A DNA stretch of 64,000 nucleotides from Ideonella aquatica (GCF_018069755.1 NZ_JAGQDE010000016.1:1-64000); one strand, 5' to 3'. Shown: positions 18,893-28,993, counted from the first letter of the stretch. Numbers and translations: made by a program. The notes: generated by a model from the sequence alone, not told the origin.

Positions 18893-20607
18893 TCGAGTTC
18901 CTGACGCACAACATGGCGCCCGTGATGTTCGCGGGCCTGATCGTCTTCCTGCTGATGGGCTTCTCGGTGGCGTTCTCGCTCGCCGCGGCCGGCCTGTTCT
19001 TCGGGCTGATCGGCATCGAGCTGGGCATCCTGCCCGCCTCGCTGATGCAGGCGCTGCCGCTGCGGGTGTTCGGCATCATGCAGAACGACACGCTGCTGGC
19101 GATCCCGTTCTTCACCTTCATGGGCCTGATCCTGGAGCGATCCGGGATGGCCGAGGACCTGCTGGACACCATCGGCCAGCTGTTCGGCCCGATCCGCGGC
19201 GGCCTGGCCTTTGCGGTGATCTTCGTCGGCGCGATGCTGGCGGCCACCACCGGCGTGGTGGCGGCCTCGGTGATCTCGATGGGCCTGATCTCGCTGCCCA
19301 TCATGCTGCGCTACGGCTACGACCGGCGCATCGCCTCGGGCGTCATCGCCGCCTCGGGCACGCTGGCGCAGATCATCCCTCCCTCGCTGGTGCTGATCAT
19401 CATGGCCGACCAGCTTGGCCGCTCGGTCGGTGACCTCTACAAGGGCGCCTTCCTGCCTGGCTTCGTGCTGACCGGCCTGTACGTCGGGTTCATTGTCCTG
19501 GTGGCACTGTTCCGTCCCCACTGGACGCCTGCCCTGCCCCCGGAGGCCCGCACGATCCGCGAAGCGGATGGCAGCTCCGGCCTGCGCTCGCTGGGCGTGG
19601 TGACCGGTCTGTCAGTGGCCGCCGCGGTGGCCTTCGCCAAGACCCGCCCTGACACCATGCCCACCGACGAGCTGATCGTCCTGTCGATGTGTGTGGGCGT
19701 CGCGGTGGCGTTCACGCTGGCGGTGATCAACAAGCTGACCGGCATGAACCTGCTGTCGAAGATGGCCGAACGCGTCACCTTCGTGTTGATCCCGCCGCTG
19801 GCCCTGATCTTCCTGGTGCTGGGCACGATCTTCCTGGGCATTGCCACCCCGACCGAAGGCGGAGCGATGGGCGCCGTCGGCGCGCTGGTGATGGCGATCT
19901 CGCGTCGCCGGCTGTCGATGCACCTGATGAAGCAGGCAATGGACTCGACGATGAAGCTGTCGTGCTTCGTGCTGTTCATCCTGCTGGGCTCCACGGTCTT
20001 CAGCCTGAGCTTCCAGGCTGTGGACGGCCCGATCTGGGTGGAGCACCTGTTGACCAGCTTGCCGGGCGGCCAGATCGGCTTCCTGATCGTGGTGAACATC
20101 CTGATCTTCGTGCTGGCCTTCTTCCTGGACTTCTTCGAGCTGTCCTTCATCGTGGTGCCGCTGCTGGGCCCGGTGGCCGAGAAGCTGGGCATCGACCTGG
20201 TCTGGTTCGGCGTGCTGCTGGCGGTGAACATGCAGACCTCGTTCATGCACCCGCCCTTCGGCTTCGCGCTGTTCTACCTGCGCAGCGTGGCGCCGATCGA
20301 CAAGTACAAGGACAAGGTCACGAATGCCGAGATCGCCCCGGTCACCACCGGCCAGATCTACTGGGGTTCGGTGCCTTTCGTGATCATCCAGATCATCATG
20401 GTCGGCCTGATCATCGCCTTCCCCAACCTGGTGTCGGGCGGCCTGGACAAGAAGGCGGATCTGGACACCAGCAACGTGGTCATCGAGGCGCAGCCGGCGG
20501 ACAACGGCAACGACAAGGAGGTCGACATGAACGCCTTGTTCGGCACGCCGGCCAGCGCCCCGCAGGGCGGCAAGGAGCCCGATCCGATGGACGCCTTCAA
20601 GAAGTGA
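18889..20607 (+). CDS. dctM: TRAP transporter large permease (DctM), long form
   Basis: Sodium-coupled permease of a tripartite ATP-independent periplasmic transporter. 572 aa with many hydrophobic helices and family motifs FFTFMGLILERSG, ASGTLAQIIPPSLVLIIMADQL and IATPTEGGAMGAVGAL. Typical DctM has about 430 residues; the excess lies in a longer middle section (around residues 205-290) and a hydrophilic tail after residue 525 (KADLDTSNVVIEAQ, then a Met/Asp/Pro-rich end). GTG start overlapping the dctQ stop (GTGA). Confidence 0.93.
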   Translation: MIEFLTHNMAPVMFAGLIVFLLMGFSVAFSLAAAGLFFGLIGIELGILPASLMQALPLRVFGIMQNDTLLAIPFFTFMGLILERSGMAEDLLDTIGQLFGPIRGGLAFAVIFVGAMLAATTGVVAASVISMGLISLPIMLRYGYDRRIASGVIAASGTLAQIIPPSLVLIIMADQLGRSVGDLYKGAFLPGFVLTGLYVGFIVLVALFRPHWTPALPPEARTIREADGSSGLRSLGVVTGLSVAAAVAFAKTRPDTMPTDELIVLSMCVGVAVAFTLAVINKLTGMNLLSKMAERVTFVLIPPLALIFLVLGTIFLGIATPTEGGAMGAVGALVMAISRRRLSMHLMKQAMDSTMKLSCFVLFILLGSTVFSLSFQAVDGPIWVEHLLTSLPGGQIGFLIVVNILIFVLAFFLDFFELSFIVVPLLGPVAEKLGIDLVWFGVLLAVNMQTSFMHPPFGFALFYLRSVAPIDKYKDKVTNAEIAPVTTGQIYWGSVPFVIIQIIMVGLIIAFPNLVSGGLDKKADLDTSNVVIEAQPADNGNDKEVDMNALFGTPASAPQGGKEPDPMDAFKK

Positions 20608-20650
20608 TCCAGGCGCACCGGCCGGTGCTGCACCGGCCGGCGCCCTCGGG

Positions 20651-20683
20651 GCCCGCGAGCGCCATGGCGTCGCGGGCTTTTTT
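20651..20683 (+). terminator. Terminator after dctM
   Basis: GCCCGCGA at 20651-20658 pairs with TCGCGGGC at 20670-20677 around GCGCCATGGCG, followed by six T residues at 20678-20683. Confidence 0.85.
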
Positions 20684-20724
20684 CATGCCTATCGCGGCTT
20701 CGCACCAGGCACGGTGCGAACAAG

Positions 20725-20755
20725 AAAAAAGGCCCCGTGCATCGCACAGGGCCCT
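20725..20755 (-). terminator. Terminator after dctP (leftward)
   Basis: On the minus strand GGGCCCTGTGCGATGCACGG folds with GGCC and is followed by TTTTTTC (seen on the plus strand as AAAAAAGGCCCCGTGC). It closes the dctP transcript that runs toward dctM. Confidence 0.8.
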
Positions 20756-20791
20756 TCGGGCTGGAGCGCCGCCGCTCGGCGGCGACCGGAC

Positions 20792-21874
20792 TCAGAGCTT
20801 TTGCTGCTGCATGAAGTCGTCGAAGCCGGCTTCCGCGAAGCGGAACCACAGGTTCTGCTCGGCGCGGAACTTGGCGTAGTCGTCGTAGACCTTCTTCCAG
20901 TTCGGGTTCTTGGCAGAAATGTCGCTGTAGAGCGCCATCGACTCCTTGAAGGCCGCTTCCATCACGTCCTTCGGGAAGCGGAACAGCTTGGTGCCACCGG
21001 CCACCAGCTGGCGCAGGGCGGCCGGGTTGCGGGCGTCGTACTTGGCCTGCATGTCGACATGCGCATTGGCAGCAGCGCACTCGATGATGGCCTTGTACTC
21101 GGCGCTCAGGGCATCATAGGCCTTGTTGTTGACGAAGAAGTCCAGCTGCGGACCACCTTCCCACCAGCCCGGGTAGGCGTAGTTCGGGGCCACCTTGTTG
21201 AAGCCCAGCTTCTGGTCGTCGTACGGACCGACCCACTCGGCGGCGTCGATCGTGCCCTTTTCCAGCGACTGGTAGATCTCGCCACCGGGGATGTTCTGCG
21301 GCACGCCACCCAGACGCTCCACCACCTTGCCGGCGAAGCCGCCGACGCGGAACTTCAGGCCCTTCATGTCGGCCAGCGAGGCGACCGGCTTGCGGTACCA
21401 GCCGCCCATCTGGGCACCGGTGTTGCCACCGGGGAAGTTGACGATGTTGAAGCCCTTGTAGAACTCGCGCATCAGCTTCAGGCCGTTGCCCTCAACCATC
21501 CACGCGGTCATCTGACGGCTGTTCAGGCCGAAGGGAATGGCGCAGCCCAGGGCGAAGGTCTCGTCCTTGCCGAAGAAGTAGTACGGCGCGGTGTGGGCCA
21601 TCTCGACGGTGCCGTTCTGCACGCCATCGACGACGCCAAAGGCCGGCATCAGCTCACCACCGGCGTGCACCGAGATCTGGAACTTGCCGCCAGACATCTC
21701 GGAGACCTTCTTGGCGAACACGTCGGCGGCGCCAAAGATGGTGTCGAGCGACTTGGGAAAGCTCGAGGCCAGGCGCCAGCGGATCTGGGCCTGCGCGTGG
21801 ACGATCGCGGGGGCGGTACCCGCCGCGAGCACGCCAGCCAGGCCGGCACCACGGACAAAGGAACGACGTTCCAT
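20792..21874 (-). CDS. TRAP transporter periplasmic binding protein, 2-oxoacid (TakP) type
   Basis: 360-aa solute receptor of the DctP family. The N-terminus has an RR motif with a hydrophobic core (MERRSFVRGAGLAGVLAAG) and probable cleavage after AHAQA-like VHAQA. The stretches GGVPQNIPGGEIYQSLEKG, DAAEWVGPYDD and GPQLDFFVNNKAYD match the alpha-keto-acid receptor TakP, whose Glu-Trp pair and Gln bind sodium and the 2-oxoacid. The gene faces dctM convergently, with a terminator on each side, so receptor and permease are made from separate transcripts. Confidence 0.9.
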   Translation of the reverse strand: MERRSFVRGAGLAGVLAAGTAPAIVHAQAQIRWRLASSFPKSLDTIFGAADVFAKKVSEMSGGKFQISVHAGGELMPAFGVVDGVQNGTVEMAHTAPYYFFGKDETFALGCAIPFGLNSRQMTAWMVEGNGLKLMREFYKGFNIVNFPGGNTGAQMGGWYRKPVASLADMKGLKFRVGGFAGKVVERLGGVPQNIPGGEIYQSLEKGTIDAAEWVGPYDDQKLGFNKVAPNYAYPGWWEGGPQLDFFVNNKAYDALSAEYKAIIECAAANAHVDMQAKYDARNPAALRQLVAGGTKLFRFPKDVMEAAFKESMALYSDISAKNPNWKKVYDDYAKFRAEQNLWFRFAEAGFDDFMQQQKL

Positions 21875-21991
21875 GTAGGTGAACTCCTCAGAAGTGAGCG
21901 ACCGCGGAAAGAGGGTCGGTCGAAGGATTCTAGGAGTGGGTCCTCACCGCCCTGCGGCGGGTTTCCCCCGAGCCGCGTCGGCCCGACAGGA

Positions 21992-22014
21992 AGAAATTTC
22001 CGGACCGGCCGGAA
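21992..22014 (-). terminator. Possible terminator after pmbA
   Basis: On the minus strand TTCCGG-CCGGT-CCGGAA is followed by ATTTCTTCC. The dyad is perfect (6+6) and starts 7 bp after the pmbA stop; the T-run is short, so the call is moderate. Confidence 0.55.
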
Positions 22015-22020
22015 CAGCGC

Positions 22021-23391
22021 TCAGCTACCTGCCACTTTCATGCGTTGCAGCAGCACCGAACCGATGGTCTTGCCGCCCAGCGTGAAGGCATCGGCGCCCA
22101 CCGCCACCACGTCCCGCAGCATCTGCCGCAGGTTGCCGGCGATGGTGATCTCGTGCACCGGGTGGACGATGCGCCCACCCTCGACCCAGTAGCCGGCCGC
22201 GCCGCGCGAATAGTCGCCGGTCACCGGATTCACACCCTGGCCCATCAGGTCGGTCACGAACAGGCCGCGGCCCAGCTTGCGCAGCATCTCGTCGAGGTGA
22301 TCACCGGCCTGGGTGAGGCGGCTGGACAGGCGCAGGTTCTGCGAGCCGCCGGCATGGCCGGTGGTCTTCATGCCCAGCTTGCGGGCCGAATAGCTGGACA
22401 GGAAATAGCCCTGCACCACGCCGGCCTCGACCACGCGCCGGGCCCGCGTGCGCACGCCTTCGTCGTCGAAGGGCGCGCTGGCCTTGCCGCGCGGCTGCAG
22501 CGGGTCCTCGTGGATGTCGATGTGGTCGGCCCAGACCGGCTGACCCAGGCTGTCGACCAGGAAGCTGGCCTTGCGGTAGAGCGCGCCGCCGCTGACGGCC
22601 TGCACAAAGGAGCCCAGCAGGCCGGCGGCCGCGGTGTTCTCGAACAGCACCGGCACCTCGCAGGTGGCGATCTTGCGCGCCTTCAGCCGCGCCAGCGTGC
22701 GCTCGGCGGCGTAGCGGCCCACCGCCTCGGGCGAGGCCAGCTGCAGCGCGTCGCGCTCGGAGCTGTACCAGTAGTCGCGCTCCATGCCGGCGCCCCTCCC
22801 GGCGATCGGTGACACCGACAGCGAGTGGCGCGAGCTGGCATAGCCACCACGAAAACCGCGGCTGTTGCCCGCCCAGAAATGCGACTGCTGCGCCGACACC
22901 GACGCGCCTTCGCTGTTGGTGATGCGCTTGTCGACGGCAAAGGCCGCGTCCTCGGCCCGCCGGGCCAGGCGCGCCGCGCCCTCGGCGTCCACCGCCCAGG
23001 GATGGAACAGGTCCAGATCGCGGGCGGCCTCGTCGGGGCTGACCATGTCGGCCTCGTCAGGCAGGCCGGCGGCCGGGTCCTCGGCGGTGAAGCGGGCGAT
23101 GTCGTAGGCGGCGCGCACCGTCTGCTCCAGCGCCTGGCGCGAAAAGTCGGAACTGCTGGCATTGCCGCGTCGCTGGCCCAGGTAAACCGACACGCCCACC
23201 GACTTGTCGCGGTTGCGCTCGACATGCTCCACCTCGCCGCGGCGCACCGACACCGACAGCCCGGCGCCTTCGGACACCTCCACCCCGGCGTCGCTGGCGC
23301 CCAGGTGGCGCGCCATCGTCAGCACATCCTCCACGATCTGCTGGAATTGTTCACGGTCAAAGGCAAAGCCCTGGGAGGCGGTGGCGGTCAT
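22021..23391 (-). CDS. pmbA: Metalloprotease PmbA/TldE-type subunit
   Basis: 456 aa. PmbA (TldE) is the non-catalytic partner of the TldD metalloprotease, which matures peptide antibiotics and degrades CcdA-like antitoxins. Family markers include VSVRRGEVEHVERNRDKSVGV, SVYLGQRRGNASSSDFS, SSYSARKLGMKTTGHAGGSQN, and near the end FVTDLMGQGVNPVTGDYSRG and EITIAGNL. No tldD is in the window. Divergent from darP, an arrangement widely conserved in Proteobacteria. Confidence 0.95.
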   Translation of the reverse strand: MTATASQGFAFDREQFQQIVEDVLTMARHLGASDAGVEVSEGAGLSVSVRRGEVEHVERNRDKSVGVSVYLGQRRGNASSSDFSRQALEQTVRAAYDIARFTAEDPAAGLPDEADMVSPDEAARDLDLFHPWAVDAEGAARLARRAEDAAFAVDKRITNSEGASVSAQQSHFWAGNSRGFRGGYASSRHSLSVSPIAGRGAGMERDYWYSSERDALQLASPEAVGRYAAERTLARLKARKIATCEVPVLFENTAAAGLLGSFVQAVSGGALYRKASFLVDSLGQPVWADHIDIHEDPLQPRGKASAPFDDEGVRTRARRVVEAGVVQGYFLSSYSARKLGMKTTGHAGGSQNLRLSSRLTQAGDHLDEMLRKLGRGLFVTDLMGQGVNPVTGDYSRGAAGYWVEGGRIVHPVHEITIAGNLRQMLRDVVAVGADAFTLGGKTIGSVLLQRMKVAGS

Positions 23392-23485
23392 CGGGGTGCT
23401 CGGTCTCGTGGACGGTACGCCGCCCGGTCAGAATTGCGGGGACAATCATAGCCATACCCACATTGCCCGACCGTCGGCTTCCCTG

Positions 23486-24076
23486 ATGCGCTCCGCGCCC
23501 GCCCACCCCAAGCTCCCCGACGACGACTTCAGCGCCCGCCCCAGCAAGTCGGCACTCAAGCGGCAGAGCCATGACCTGCAGGCCCTGGGCCGCGCGCTGA
23601 GCGAACTGCCCGCCTCGCGCCTGGAGGCCTTGGCCCTGCCCGAGTCCCTGGCCGGCGCGATCGCCGACTACCGCCGCATCCGCTCGCACGAAGGCCTGCG
23701 CCGCCAGCTGCAGTACATCGGCAAGCTGATGCGCCAAATCGATCCAGCGCCGCTGCAGGCCGCAGTGGACGAGTTTCGCCTGGGCAGTGCCCGCCAGTCG
23801 CTGGCGCTGCACACCGCCGAGCGATGGCGCGAGCAGTTGCTGGCCGACGACGAGGCCCTCCCGCGCTGGCTGGCCGAGCACCCGGACACCGACATCCAGC
23901 AGCTGCGCAGCCTGGTGCGCGCCGCGCGCAAGGATGCGCAGCCCGACACCGCCACCGGCGCCGTGCGCCACGGCCGCGCCTACCGCGAGCTGTTCCAGCT
24001 GATCAAGCAAGCCCTGGCCCAGACCGATGCGGGCACCGATGACCCCGAGCACAGCGAGGAGAGCGACGATGAATGA
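23486..24076 (+). CDS. darP: Ribosome-associated protein DarP (YjgA)
   Basis: 196-aa highly charged helical protein. YjgA/DarP binds 50S precursors and helps late large-subunit assembly. Family sequence PSKSALKRQSHDLQALGRAL and RREGLRRQ-like SHEGLRRQLQYIGKLMRQID are present. The start at the ATG 23486 (MRSAPAHPKL) is taken because codons upstream overlap the pmbA promoter region. The 3' end overlaps the mog start by 8 bp. Confidence 0.92.
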   Translation: MRSAPAHPKLPDDDFSARPSKSALKRQSHDLQALGRALSELPASRLEALALPESLAGAIADYRRIRSHEGLRRQLQYIGKLMRQIDPAPLQAAVDEFRLGSARQSLALHTAERWREQLLADDEALPRWLAEHPDTDIQQLRSLVRAARKDAQPDTATGAVRHGRAYRELFQLIKQALAQTDAGTDDPEHSEESDDE

Positions 24077-24659
24077 GCCCGACCGCCTGCGCGTCGGCCT
24101 GGTGTCGATCAGCGACCGGGCCAGCAGCGGCACCTATGAGGACAAGGGCATCCCGGCGCTGCGCGACTGGCTCAGCCGCGCACTGACCAACCCGATCGAC
24201 TGGGAAACCCGCCTGATCCCCGACGAGCGTGCGCTGATCGCTGCCACGCTGACCGAACTGGTCGACCAGGCCGGCTGCCACCTGGTGCTGACCACTGGCG
24301 GCACCGGCCCGGCGCCGCGCGACGTCACGCCCGAGGCCACCATGGACGTGGCCGACAGGCTGATGCCCGGCTTTGGCGAGCAGATGCGGGCCATCAGCCT
24401 GCGCTTCGTGCCCACGGCCATCCTGTCGCGCCAGGTGGCGGTGATCCGCGGCCGCAGCCTGATCATCAACCTGCCCGGCCAGCCCAAGAGCATCGCCGAG
24501 ACACTGGAAGGCCTGCCCCGGGCCGAGCCGCCCGCGCCCGGCATCTTCGCCGCCGTGCCCTACTGCATCGACCTGATTGGCGGCCCCTACATCGAGACCG
24601 ATCCCGAGGTGATCGTGGCCTTCCGACCCAAGTCGGCCCAGCGGCCGCCGCGGGCATGA
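24069..24659 (+). CDS. mog: Molybdopterin adenylyltransferase Mog
   Basis: Adenylylates molybdopterin before molybdenum insertion (molybdenum cofactor pathway). 196 aa with family motifs GLVSISDRASSGTYEDKG, TTGGTGPAPRDVTPEAT (nucleotide/MPT-binding loop) and NLPGQPKSIAETL. The ATG at 24069 lies inside the end of darP; translational coupling is likely. The start of the next gene overlaps its stop by 4 bp (ATGA). No other Mo-cofactor genes are nearby. Confidence 0.95.
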   Translation: MNEPDRLRVGLVSISDRASSGTYEDKGIPALRDWLSRALTNPIDWETRLIPDERALIAATLTELVDQAGCHLVLTTGGTGPAPRDVTPEATMDVADRLMPGFGEQMRAISLRFVPTAILSRQVAVIRGRSLIINLPGQPKSIAETLEGLPRAEPPAPGIFAAVPYCIDLIGGPYIETDPEVIVAFRPKSAQRPPRA

Positions 24660-26272
24660 GCGCCAACCGCCGCCGCTTCTCCGGCGCGCTGGCGGCGCTG
24701 CTGCTGGCCGTCAGCACGACGGCGTCGGCCGCCGAGGCGGTGCTGCCCTACACCGTGCAGCCGCAGGACACCTTGATCGGCCTGGGCCGCGATGTCCTGA
24801 TCAACCCGCAGGCCTGGCCCGAGGTGGCCCGCCTGAACCGACTGCCCGACCCGAACCGCATCCTGATCGGTCAGGTGCTGCAGATGCCGCTGCGCCTGCT
24901 GCGCTCGGCCCAGGTCCCGGCCCGCATCGACGCGATCGAAGGCCGCGTGCGCCTGGCTGGCCGCGACGCCCAGGTGGGCGACACCGTGCAGCCCGGCCAG
25001 GCCCTGGACGTGGCGGCCAACAGCTCGGCCGTGCTGATCCTGGCCGATGGCAGCCGCCTGCAGCTGGCGCCGCTGAGCCTGGGCGAGCTGAGTGAAAGCC
25101 GGCGCTACCTGCTGCGCCCCGGGCAGCCCGAGGACGAGGGCCTGTTCGCCGGCACGATGCGCCTGCTGCGCGGCACGCTGGAGGTGCTGGCCACCCAGCT
25201 GCAACGCGCCAAGCCCCTGGAGGTGACCACACCCACCGCGGTGATCGGCGTGCGCGGCACCGAGTACCGGGTGCGGCACGAGGACGATCGCTCCGCAGCC
25301 GAAGTGCTGGAGGGCCGCGTGCAAGCCGATGTGGGCGCCAGCAGCGTGCTGCTGGACGCCGGTTTCGGCAGCACGCTGCAGCCCGGCCGCACGGCCACGC
25401 CGGTGGCGCTGCCGTCGGCGCCCGACCTGTCGCCGGTGCCCACGCTGTTCGAGCGGCCGGTGCTGCGTTTCCAGCTGCCGGGAGAGCAGCCGCTGCGTGT
25501 GCAGGTGGCGCCCGACGCCGGCTTCAGCCGCATCCTGCGCGACGAGCGTTTCGCTGCAGGCGCCGAGGTGCGCCTGACCGGCCTGCCCGACGGCGATTGG
25601 CACCTGCGCGTACGCCGCAGCAACGAGCAGGGCCTGGAGGGCCGCAACGCCCAGCTGAAGGTGCGGCTGCACGCCCGCCCCGAGCCGCCCGCGGCGGTGT
25701 CGCCGGTCCACCGCGGCAAGCTCAGCGTGGGTGAAGTCGCGCTGAACTGGGCCGAGAACACCGAGGCCGCGCGCTACCGCATCGAACTCTCCCGCGACCC
25801 AGCCTTCGCCACCGGTGTGCAGCGGCTGGATGATCTGGCCGGCGCGCGCACCACGCTCACGCTGGCCGAGCCCGGCATCGTCTACTGGCGCCTGGCCAGT
25901 GTGCGCGCCGATGGCAGCGCCGGCCCCTGGGGCGACGCCCAGCCCTTCGAGCTGCGCGCGCTGCCCACGCCGCCCAGCCTGGCGCTGGACGGCCACGCCT
26001 TGACGCTGGCCTGGAGCGGCCGCCCCGAGGACAAGCAGCAGGTGCAGCTCTCGCGCGAGCCGGACTTCGCCACCCGCGTGGCCGAGGCCAACCTGGCCGA
26101 GCCGCGCTGGCAACTGGCCAAGCCCGATCAGCCCGGCACCTACTACTTCCGCTACCGCACGGTCGAGCCCGACGGCTTCACCACGCCCTGGAGCAGCACG
26201 CAGAAGATCGAGCTGCCGCGCGACTGGAGCGGCGCCTGGGGCCTGCTGCTGCCGCTGCTGTTCGCACTGTGA
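24656..26272 (+). CDS. LysM-FecR domain secreted protein
   Basis: 538 aa. Signal peptide to about residue 25 (LAALLLAVSTTASAAEA), then a LysM-type peptidoglycan-binding repeat (YTVQPQDTLIGLGRDVLINPQAWPEVA, residues 32-75), a FecR domain (about 90-225; hallmark TTPTAVIGVRGTEYRV), and two or three beta-sandwich repeats of fibronectin type III-like character (about 255-515; WRLASVRADGSAGPWGDA, YYFRYRTVEPDGFTTPW). Such proteins are often next to CHASE2-adenylate cyclases, but none is here. Likely an envelope-associated sensor or structural protein. Overlaps mog by 4 bp. Confidence 0.85.
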   Translation: MSANRRRFSGALAALLLAVSTTASAAEAVLPYTVQPQDTLIGLGRDVLINPQAWPEVARLNRLPDPNRILIGQVLQMPLRLLRSAQVPARIDAIEGRVRLAGRDAQVGDTVQPGQALDVAANSSAVLILADGSRLQLAPLSLGELSESRRYLLRPGQPEDEGLFAGTMRLLRGTLEVLATQLQRAKPLEVTTPTAVIGVRGTEYRVRHEDDRSAAEVLEGRVQADVGASSVLLDAGFGSTLQPGRTATPVALPSAPDLSPVPTLFERPVLRFQLPGEQPLRVQVAPDAGFSRILRDERFAAGAEVRLTGLPDGDWHLRVRRSNEQGLEGRNAQLKVRLHARPEPPAAVSPVHRGKLSVGEVALNWAENTEAARYRIELSRDPAFATGVQRLDDLAGARTTLTLAEPGIVYWRLASVRADGSAGPWGDAQPFELRALPTPPSLALDGHALTLAWSGRPEDKQQVQLSREPDFATRVAEANLAEPRWQLAKPDQPGTYYFRYRTVEPDGFTTPWSSTQKIELPRDWSGAWGLLLPLLFAL

Positions 26273-26300
26273 CGGTGGCCCGGCGGCGCCGGGTACTGCA

Positions 26301-27080
26301 TCACTTGACCAGGCGGTTCAGGCGCTCGGCGTCGAACTGCTCGGTGGTGTGGGCGTCTTGCGGCACGCATTCGGCGGCCGGCAGCTCGCGCGCCTGGGCC
26401 GAGAGCTTCTCGATCGCCTGCCACAGCAGCGCGATCTGGTGCTCGTGGGTCGAGGCGTTGTCGATCAGGCCTTTCATCGCCTGCGCCACCGGATCATCGC
26501 CCGCTGTCACACCGTAGGCCGAGAAGCCCATGCGCGCAGCCGCGGCCTCGCGCTCCTGGTCCTTGTCAGCCTGGATGATGCGCGCCGGGTTGCCCACCGC
26601 CGTGGCGCCCGCCGGCACCGGCTTGGTCACCACTGCGCCCGAGCCCACGCGGGCCCCTGCGCCCACGGTGAAGCCACCCAGCACCGCCGCGTTGGCACCG
26701 ACGATCACGCCGGCCTCCAGCGTGGGGTGGCGCTTGGCGCCCTTGACCAGCGAGGTGCCGCCCAGCGTCACACCCTGGTAAATCGTGCAGCCGTCGCCGA
26801 TCTCGGCCATCTCGCCGATCACCACGCCCATGCCGTGGTCGATGAAGACCCGGTGGCCGATCGTGGCGCCCGGGTGGATCTCGATACCGGTGGCCCAGCG
26901 CGAGACATGCGAGATGAAACGGCCCAGCCACTTGAAGCCATGCCGCCAGCACCAGTTCGCCCGGCGGTGCAGCACCAGCGCGTGCAGGCCCGGATAACAG
27001 GTCAGCACCTCCCAGGTGCTGCGGGCAGCCGGGTCACGCTCAAGGATGCAGGCGATGTCTTCGCGCAGGCGGTGGAACAT
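26301..27080 (-). CDS. cysE: Serine O-acetyltransferase
   Basis: Acetylates L-serine with acetyl-CoA, the first step of cysteine synthesis. 259 aa: short helical N-domain ([19 protein letters not shown]), then a left-handed beta-helix with hexapeptide repeats ([73 protein letters not shown]). The catalytic His pair sits in the FIDHG and KRHP motifs. After the hexapeptide domain there is an unusual extra tail of about 80 residues with predicted helices. Confidence 0.95.
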   Translation of the reverse strand: MFHRLREDIACILERDPAARSTWEVLTCYPGLHALVLHRRANWCWRHGFKWLGRFISHVSRWATGIEIHPGATIGHRVFIDHGMGVVIGEMAEIGDGCTIYQGVTLGGTSLVKGAKRHPTLEAGVIVGANAAVLGGFTVGAGARVGSGAVVTKPVPAGATAVGNPARIIQADKDQEREAAAARMGFSAYGVTAGDDPVAQAMKGLIDNASTHEHQIALLWQAIEKLSAQARELPAAECVPQDAHTTEQFDAERLNRLVK

Positions 27081-27136
27081 GGCAGTGGGGACGACAATGT
27101 CAGGACCAGTGTAGCCCGCGCCCGGAAAACCTGCTG

Positions 27137-27907
27137 TCAGCGCTGACGCCCGCCACCATCACGCTGCTGCATGGTGCGCGCGATGCCGCGCAGGATGTGC
27201 ACCTCCTCCTCGGTGGGCTGCAGGCGGTTGGCCAACTGGTTCAGGCGCGGCATCAGCTTCTTGGGCGCGGCCGGGTCCAGAAAGCCGATCTGCACCAGCA
27301 TCTCGCGCCAGTGGGCCAGCAGGCCTTGCACCATGGTCGCGTCGGCCTGGCGCACCGGGGCGGTCCGCGGCTGCACCGGGAAACTGCCCAGCGCCTCTCG
27401 CCACTCGTAGGCGATCAGTTGCACCGCCTGCGCCAGGTTCAGCGAGCCAAAGTCCGGCGCGGTGGGGATGCTCAGGCAGGCGTGGCAGCGGTAGACATCG
27501 TCATTGCCCAGGCCGAAGCGCTCGCTGCCGAAGACAAAGGCCACGCGGTGATCGCCATCCGCCAGCGCGGCGAGGTGCGGCCGCGGCGCCTCGGTGGGCG
27601 GGCCGAAATCGCGCGGGGTCATCGCGGTGGCGCAGGCCCAGGTGATGCCATCCAGCGCTTCCACCAGCGTGTCCACCACGCGCGCAGCGCGCAGCACGTC
27701 GTCGGCGCCGCTGGCCAGGGCCAGGGTTTCGTCGCGCGTCAGCACATCGGGCCAGCGCGGCGCCACCAGCACCAGATCATGAAAGCCCATGACCTTCATC
27801 GCGCGCGCCGCCGCGCCCACATTGCCGGCATGGCTGGTGCCCACCAGCACGAAGCGGGCGGCCGACGGCGCGGTCGCTTGTGAGGAATCAACGGTCGGGT
27901 CGGACAT
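27137..27907 (-). CDS. trmJ: tRNA (cytidine/uridine-2'-O-)-methyltransferase TrmJ
   Basis: SPOUT-class methyltransferase that 2'-O-methylates position 32 of tRNAs. 256 aa; motif 1 [20 protein letters not shown], motif 2 [16 protein letters not shown], motif 3 [17 protein letters not shown], followed by a C-terminal helical extension. It lies upstream of cysE on the same strand (56 bp gap) and divergent from suhB, a grouping common in beta- and gammaproteobacteria. Confidence 0.94.
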   Translation of the reverse strand: MSDPTVDSSQATAPSAARFVLVGTSHAGNVGAAARAMKVMGFHDLVLVAPRWPDVLTRDETLALASGADDVLRAARVVDTLVEALDGITWACATAMTPRDFGPPTEAPRPHLAALADGDHRVAFVFGSERFGLGNDDVYRCHACLSIPTAPDFGSLNLAQAVQLIAYEWREALGSFPVQPRTAPVRQADATMVQGLLAHWREMLVQIGFLDPAAPKKLMPRLNQLANRLQPTEEEVHILRGIARTMQQRDGGGRQR

Positions 27908-28047
27908 GGCTGCGGCTAGAATGCGGGTTTGCCCTGGGCATTGTCGCGCCTGTCGCTGAACGGACGCGCGGGCCCGTGCTCTTTGATCCTCGTCGCCACG
28001 TCCCGCCAGCGCCTCTGGGCGCCGGCTCCCTTGCCGCCTGAAGTCCC

Positions 28048-28977
28048 ATGTCGCAATCCCTCCACCCGATGCTCAACATTGCCATCAAGGCGGCCCGCGC
28101 GGCCGGCTCGATCATCAACCGGGCCTCACTGGACGTGGATTCGCTGAAGGTCAACACCAAGGCGCCCAATGACTTCGTCACCGAGGTCGACCAGGCCGCC
28201 GAGCAGGCCATCATCGAGACCCTGCTGACCGCCTACCCCGGCCACGGCATCCTGGCGGAAGAGTCCGGCCGCACCCACGGCGCCAAGCACAGCGACTTCG
28301 TCTGGATCATCGACCCGCTGGACGGCACCACCAATTTCATCCACGGCTTCCCGGTCTACTGCGTGTCGATCGCGCTGTCCTTCCGCGGCAAGATCGAGCA
28401 GGCTGTCGTCTACGACCCCACCCGCAACGACCTCTTCATCGCCTCCAAGGGCCGTGGCGCCTACCTCAATGACAAGCGCCTGCGCGTCTCGCGCCGCACC
28501 CGCCTGGCCGATTCGCTGGTCGGCACCGGCTTTCCGTTCCGCAAGGGCGACAACGTCCAGCGCTACCTGAAGATGTTCGAGGCGGTGCTGCCGCACTGCG
28601 CCGGTGTGCGCCGCCCGGGCTCGGCCGCGCTGGACCTGTGCTACGTGGCCGCCGGCTACACCGACGGCTTCTTCGAGACCGGCCTGTCACCCTGGGACAT
28701 CGCCGCCGGCTCGCTGATCATCACCGAGGCCGGTGGCCTGATCGGCAACTTCACCGGCGAGGCCGACTTCCTGCACCAGCGCGAGGTGGTGGCCGGCAAC
28801 CCCAAGGTCTATGCGCAGCTGGTGCAATTGCTGACCCCGTTCACCCGCGTGATCAGCGACGAAGAACCCGCCCCGCCGCCGGCACCGGCCGCCGACGCCG
28901 CGCCGGTCGAGCGCAAGCCCATCCGGCTGCGCAAGAAGGCCGCCGAGCCCGCCCCGGGCGACGACGCCCCGTTCTGA
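28048..28977 (+). CDS. suhB: Inositol-1-monophosphatase family protein SuhB
   Basis: Mg-dependent inositol monophosphatase fold; SuhB also takes part in rRNA antitermination in E. coli. Metal-binding motifs are complete: [24 protein letters not shown] and [17 protein letters not shown]. After the normal end at about residue 265 there is an extra Ala/Pro/Lys-rich tail of about 40 residues ([19 protein letters not shown]), found only in some Burkholderiales and likely disordered. Confidence 0.94.
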   Translation: MSQSLHPMLNIAIKAARAAGSIINRASLDVDSLKVNTKAPNDFVTEVDQAAEQAIIETLLTAYPGHGILAEESGRTHGAKHSDFVWIIDPLDGTTNFIHGFPVYCVSIALSFRGKIEQAVVYDPTRNDLFIASKGRGAYLNDKRLRVSRRTRLADSLVGTGFPFRKGDNVQRYLKMFEAVLPHCAGVRRPGSAALDLCYVAAGYTDGFFETGLSPWDIAAGSLIITEAGGLIGNFTGEADFLHQREVVAGNPKVYAQLVQLLTPFTRVISDEEPAPPPAPAADAAPVERKPIRLRKKAAEPAPGDDAPF

Positions 28978-28993
28978 TCGGCCCGCCAGCAGC

